From NCBI RefSeq assembly GCF_017355785.1, contig NZ_JAFEWE010000002.1:174618-238617 (forward strand): a DNA stretch of 64,000 nt, read 5' to 3'. Below, one piece after another: positions 61,799-64,000 of this stretch. How positions within the stretch are numbered: the first letter of the stretch is position 1; every line of letters starts with the position of its first letter. A program made the position numbers and the translations under genes. Below the pieces are notes generated by a model that saw only the letters and a list, made by a program, of their open reading frames with translations, was not told the DNA's origin and did not search any database. The stretch is from Desertivirga arenae. GTDB lineage: Bacteria > Bacteroidota > Bacteroidia > Sphingobacteriales > Sphingobacteriaceae.

Positions 61799-62845
61799 AT
61801 GGAAAAGAGCAAGCTTTTGGAGTTCTGTATCGTTGGTGTTATTGAAGAAAATCATCTGGCAAAAACCTACCAGCTGGAATTAAGGAATGCTGATCAATTA
61901 AGCTTCAAACCCGGTCAGTTCCTTACTTTCCTTATAGAAACTGAGAAACACGAAATACGGCGTTCTTACTCCATTCTCAGCTTACCCACTGAGCCACTGA
62001 AAATAACGGTAAAAAAGGTTGAAAACGGAGCTATCTCCCGGTTCATTTTACAAAACTGGAAGGTTGGTGAATTAGTGTACTCTCTCCCCCCCTTTGGACG
62101 CTTCTATGTAGAACCACAATCGGGTAAACCCCGGGATATTTTTTGTTTTGCTGCTGGAAGTGGCATTGTGCCTATCCTTCCACAGATCCGAAAACTTTTG
62201 GAAGATGAGCCGCAAAGCCGGATCCATTTGATATACAGCAACAGAAATGAGAAGGAAACGCTTTTTCTAAGAGAGATCGAAACTTTGGCACAAAATTTTG
62301 ATCAACTGCATTTAATAAAACAATTTTCAGAACCAGAAGAACAATTAGAACACAGGGGAAGATTAAGTAACATTAGCACAGAGATCCTGATCCAAAAATC
62401 CCTCGTCCATAATAGAACAGATGCTGTTTTCCTGCTATGCGGTCCCTTTGCATATATGCGGATGCTTCTGTTCACTATCGGCCTGATGGGTTTCAGAAAA
62501 GATCATATTAAAAAGGAGAGTTACATACCTTCCATTATGAATCCGGTAACAGCAACTTCTAAAACCTTTTCTGAACGGACTGTAACGATTATCCTTGATT
62601 CGACTTCTACCGTGATTAAAGTTGCCCCAGGCAATAGTATATTAGATGCTGCCATCAAAGCCGGGATTCACTTGCCCTATAGCTGCAGGGGAGGAGTTTG
62701 TGGCTCTTGCGCAGCGAAATGTAAATCTGGAAGTATCTATATGAGCATTAACGAAGTATTGACCGATAATGATTTGAAGCAAGATTGGGTGCTAACCTGT
62801 ACCGGCTTTCCGGAAGAGGACAGCGTGTTGGATTTTAATGCTTAA
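61799..62845 (+). CDS. Ferredoxin-NADP-type oxidoreductase with plant-type [2Fe-2S] domain
   Basis: 348 residues, order FAD-NAD-[2Fe-2S], as in PaaE. FAD motif RRSYSIL, NAD-binding AAGSGIVPILPQI and LLCGPFAYMRMLL, then the iron-sulfur motif CRGGVCGSC (Cys296, Cys301, Cys304) with the fourth Cys in WVLTCTGFP. Transfers electrons from NAD(P)H to a partner oxygenase or carrier. No paa genes are nearby, so the partner is unknown. Confidence 0.92.
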   Translation: MEKSKLLEFCIVGVIEENHLAKTYQLELRNADQLSFKPGQFLTFLIETEKHEIRRSYSILSLPTEPLKITVKKVENGAISRFILQNWKVGELVYSLPPFGRFYVEPQSGKPRDIFCFAAGSGIVPILPQIRKLLEDEPQSRIHLIYSNRNEKETLFLREIETLAQNFDQLHLIKQFSEPEEQLEHRGRLSNISTEILIQKSLVHNRTDAVFLLCGPFAYMRMLLFTIGLMGFRKDHIKKESYIPSIMNPVTATSKTFSERTVTIILDSTSTVIKVAPGNSILDAAIKAGIHLPYSCRGGVCGSCAAKCKSGSIYMSINEVLTDNDLKQDWVLTCTGFPEEDSVLDFNA

Positions 62846-62910
62846 TAATTTAAACTTTTTTAAATCTTTTCTTTTATAATTAGCGGTGATCGTTGCGAAC
62901 TAAATTCGCC

Positions 62911-62918
62911 TATACTTG
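62911..62918 (+). promoter_or_regulatory. -7-like box for the Sua5/YrdC gene
   Basis: TATACTTG, one mismatch from TAnnTTTG, 21 nt before the ATG. An identical sequence stands before the second GH2 gene. Confidence 0.35.
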
Positions 62919-62939
62919 TACAAGTTAATTTCTAAAGCC

Positions 62940-63560
62940 ATGCTCTTAAAAGTTTACGAAAGCAATCCTAGTCCCAAAGCTATCCAGCAAATTGTGGATG
63001 TATTGAAAAAGGGAGGTTTAATTATTTACCCCACCGATACCGTTTATGGTTTAGGTTGTGATATAACGAATCAGAAGGCAATAGAAAAAATATGTCAGAT
63101 AAGAGGACTAAAGCCAGAGAAAGCAAATTTATCTTTCATCTGCTACGATTTGAGTCACATCTCAGACTATGTGAAGCCAATAGATACTTCTACCTTCCGT
63201 TTATTAAAAAAAGCGCTTCCTGGACCCTTTACATTCATTTTTGAAGCAACTACCAGTGTCCCTAAACTTCTCAGTTCAAACAAGAAGACTGTGGGAATAA
63301 GGGTACCTGATAATGAAATTGCCAGAGAAATTGTGAAGCAGTTAGGTAATCCTATTGTATCAACTTCCATTCACGATGATGATGATATTATAGAATATTC
63401 GACAGACCCTGAGCTTATCCACGAGAAGTATGAAAAGCTGGTGAATATTGTTATTGATGGAGGTCCCGGTGGGAACATCCCCTCTACTGTAGTTAACTGC
63501 ACCTCAGGGGAGTTTGAAATTTTAAGACAAGGAAAAGGGATACTTGAAGAGTATGCCTAG
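62940..63560 (+). CDS. L-threonylcarbamoyladenylate synthase (Sua5/YciO/YrdC family)
   Basis: 206 residues from ATG 62940. [47 protein letters not shown] and [11 protein letters not shown] are the family's nucleotide-binding segments. Makes the threonylcarbamoyl-AMP used for t6A at tRNA position 37, or is a YciO-type paralogue. Only the YrdC domain is present, no Sua5 C-terminal domain. Confidence 0.92.
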   Translation: MLLKVYESNPSPKAIQQIVDVLKKGGLIIYPTDTVYGLGCDITNQKAIEKICQIRGLKPEKANLSFICYDLSHISDYVKPIDTSTFRLLKKALPGPFTFIFEATTSVPKLLSSNKKTVGIRVPDNEIAREIVKQLGNPIVSTSIHDDDDIIEYSTDPELIHEKYEKLVNIVIDGGPGGNIPSTVVNCTSGEFEILRQGKGILEEYA

Positions 63561-63616
63561 TGAATATGGGGTTATCAACCAGGCCTTTCTAAAGCAGATT
63601 TGCTTAATTTAGCCGG

Positions 63617-64000
63617 ATGGCCAGGTTGATAAATATTAATGCATTCCGGGAATTTGTCAGATCAGGACAAACAGGAGGGCTGTTGCTCCTGCTATCAGTG
63701 ATCGTATCTTTGATAATTGCAAATTCAGTCTTTGCTCCGGAATTCCATCACCTACTTCAATTTTCGTTTGGGATAAAGTCGCTACATCTTCAATTCTCTC
63801 TGGAAACATGGATCAACGATGCCCTGATGTCGGTATTCTTTCTACTGGTAGGGCTGGAGATCAAGAGAGAACTCCTTGAAGGGGAATTATCAAGTTTCAA
63901 AAAGGCTGCACTCCCTATATTTGCTGCTTTGGGCGGAATGATCATGCCTGCAGTTATTTTCTCTGCAATCAATAGGGGTCATACCAGTGGTGCGGGCTGG
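63617..64000 (+). CDS. nhaA: Na+/H+ antiporter NhaA, 5' part (runs off the window)
   Basis: First 128 residues, open to the window end. ARLININAFREFVRSGQTGG then TM helices (LLLLLSVIVSLIIANSVF), WINDALMSVFFLLVGLEIKR and ELLEGELSSFKKAALPIFAA are NhaA signatures. Exchanges Na+ for protons across the inner membrane. Confidence 0.93.
   Translation, partial: MARLININAFREFVRSGQTGGLLLLLSVIVSLIIANSVFAPEFHHLLQFSFGIKSLHLQFSLETWINDALMSVFFLLVGLEIKRELLEGELSSFKKAALPIFAALGGMIMPAVIFSAINRGHTSGAGW

Overview
The window looks like a chromosomal segment of a low-GC Bacteroidota, most likely a Pedobacter-like member of the Sphingobacteriaceae. The evidence is the short 286-residue primary sigma factor, promoters with the phylum's -7 element TAnnTTTG, an Oar-type TonB-dependent receptor, a clade II (Sec/lipoprotein-type) nitrous oxide reductase cluster, MnmD, and tRNA genes without encoded CCA. 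The taxonomic call is inference.

Layout. 1-2.2 kb: 5' part of ppk1 and a lysine/alanine-rich H1-like protein (minus strand). 2.3-5.7 kb: yajQ, a GNAT acetyltransferase, a PEBP protein and two glycosyltransferases (plus), facing a two-domain glycosyltransferase (minus). 7.7-10.2 kb: a ChrB/AraC fusion regulator divergent from a sensor histidine kinase. 10.3-16.2 kb: an SDR, a CE7-type esterase, a decayed UbiA-family gene carrying a TTTCC microsatellite, an AsmA-like protein, a small membrane protein, a STAS-like protein and tRNA-Pro. 16.5-22.8 kb: two large secreted GH2 enzymes (minus).

22.9-36.4 kb is the most coherent functional block. A plus-strand operon, cytochrome c-nosZ-nosB-nosL-nosD-nosF-nosY, encodes N2O reduction. 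After a secreted S74-domain protein comes a tight seven-gene minus-strand operon: ric/scdA, hemerythrin, DUF1858-DUF2249, a 12-TM heme-copper-oxidase-like protein, a MIP18-type protein, a second such membrane protein and an Rrf2 regulator with three cysteines. It looks like NO defence or sensing. The nos and ric promoters share an 18-bp dyad (about AAAGAYAAATTTRTCTTT) whose core contains the -7 box. In the nos promoter two copies lie so that one supplies the -33 TTTG and the other the -7 box. I infer that the Rrf2 protein controls both operons.

36.6-45.8 kb handles metals: a Cu+ P-type ATPase and copper chaperone, a GlxA-type regulator, a frameshifted PAS-GAF histidine kinase, and a DUF6157-Fur-Zn/Cd ATPase operon, followed by an alpha/beta hydrolase. 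45.9-64 kb is mostly housekeeping: Oar-like receptor, lpdA, an SMR exporter, an MBL hydrolase, rpoD, response regulators, a CYTH protein convergent with pyrD across a perfect 34-bp palindrome that gives both proteins the same C-terminus, mnmD, a dihaem cytochrome, asnS, a KTSC protein, a ferredoxin reductase, a Sua5/YrdC protein and the start of nhaA. I saw no insertion sequences, CRISPR arrays, prophage or rRNA genes.
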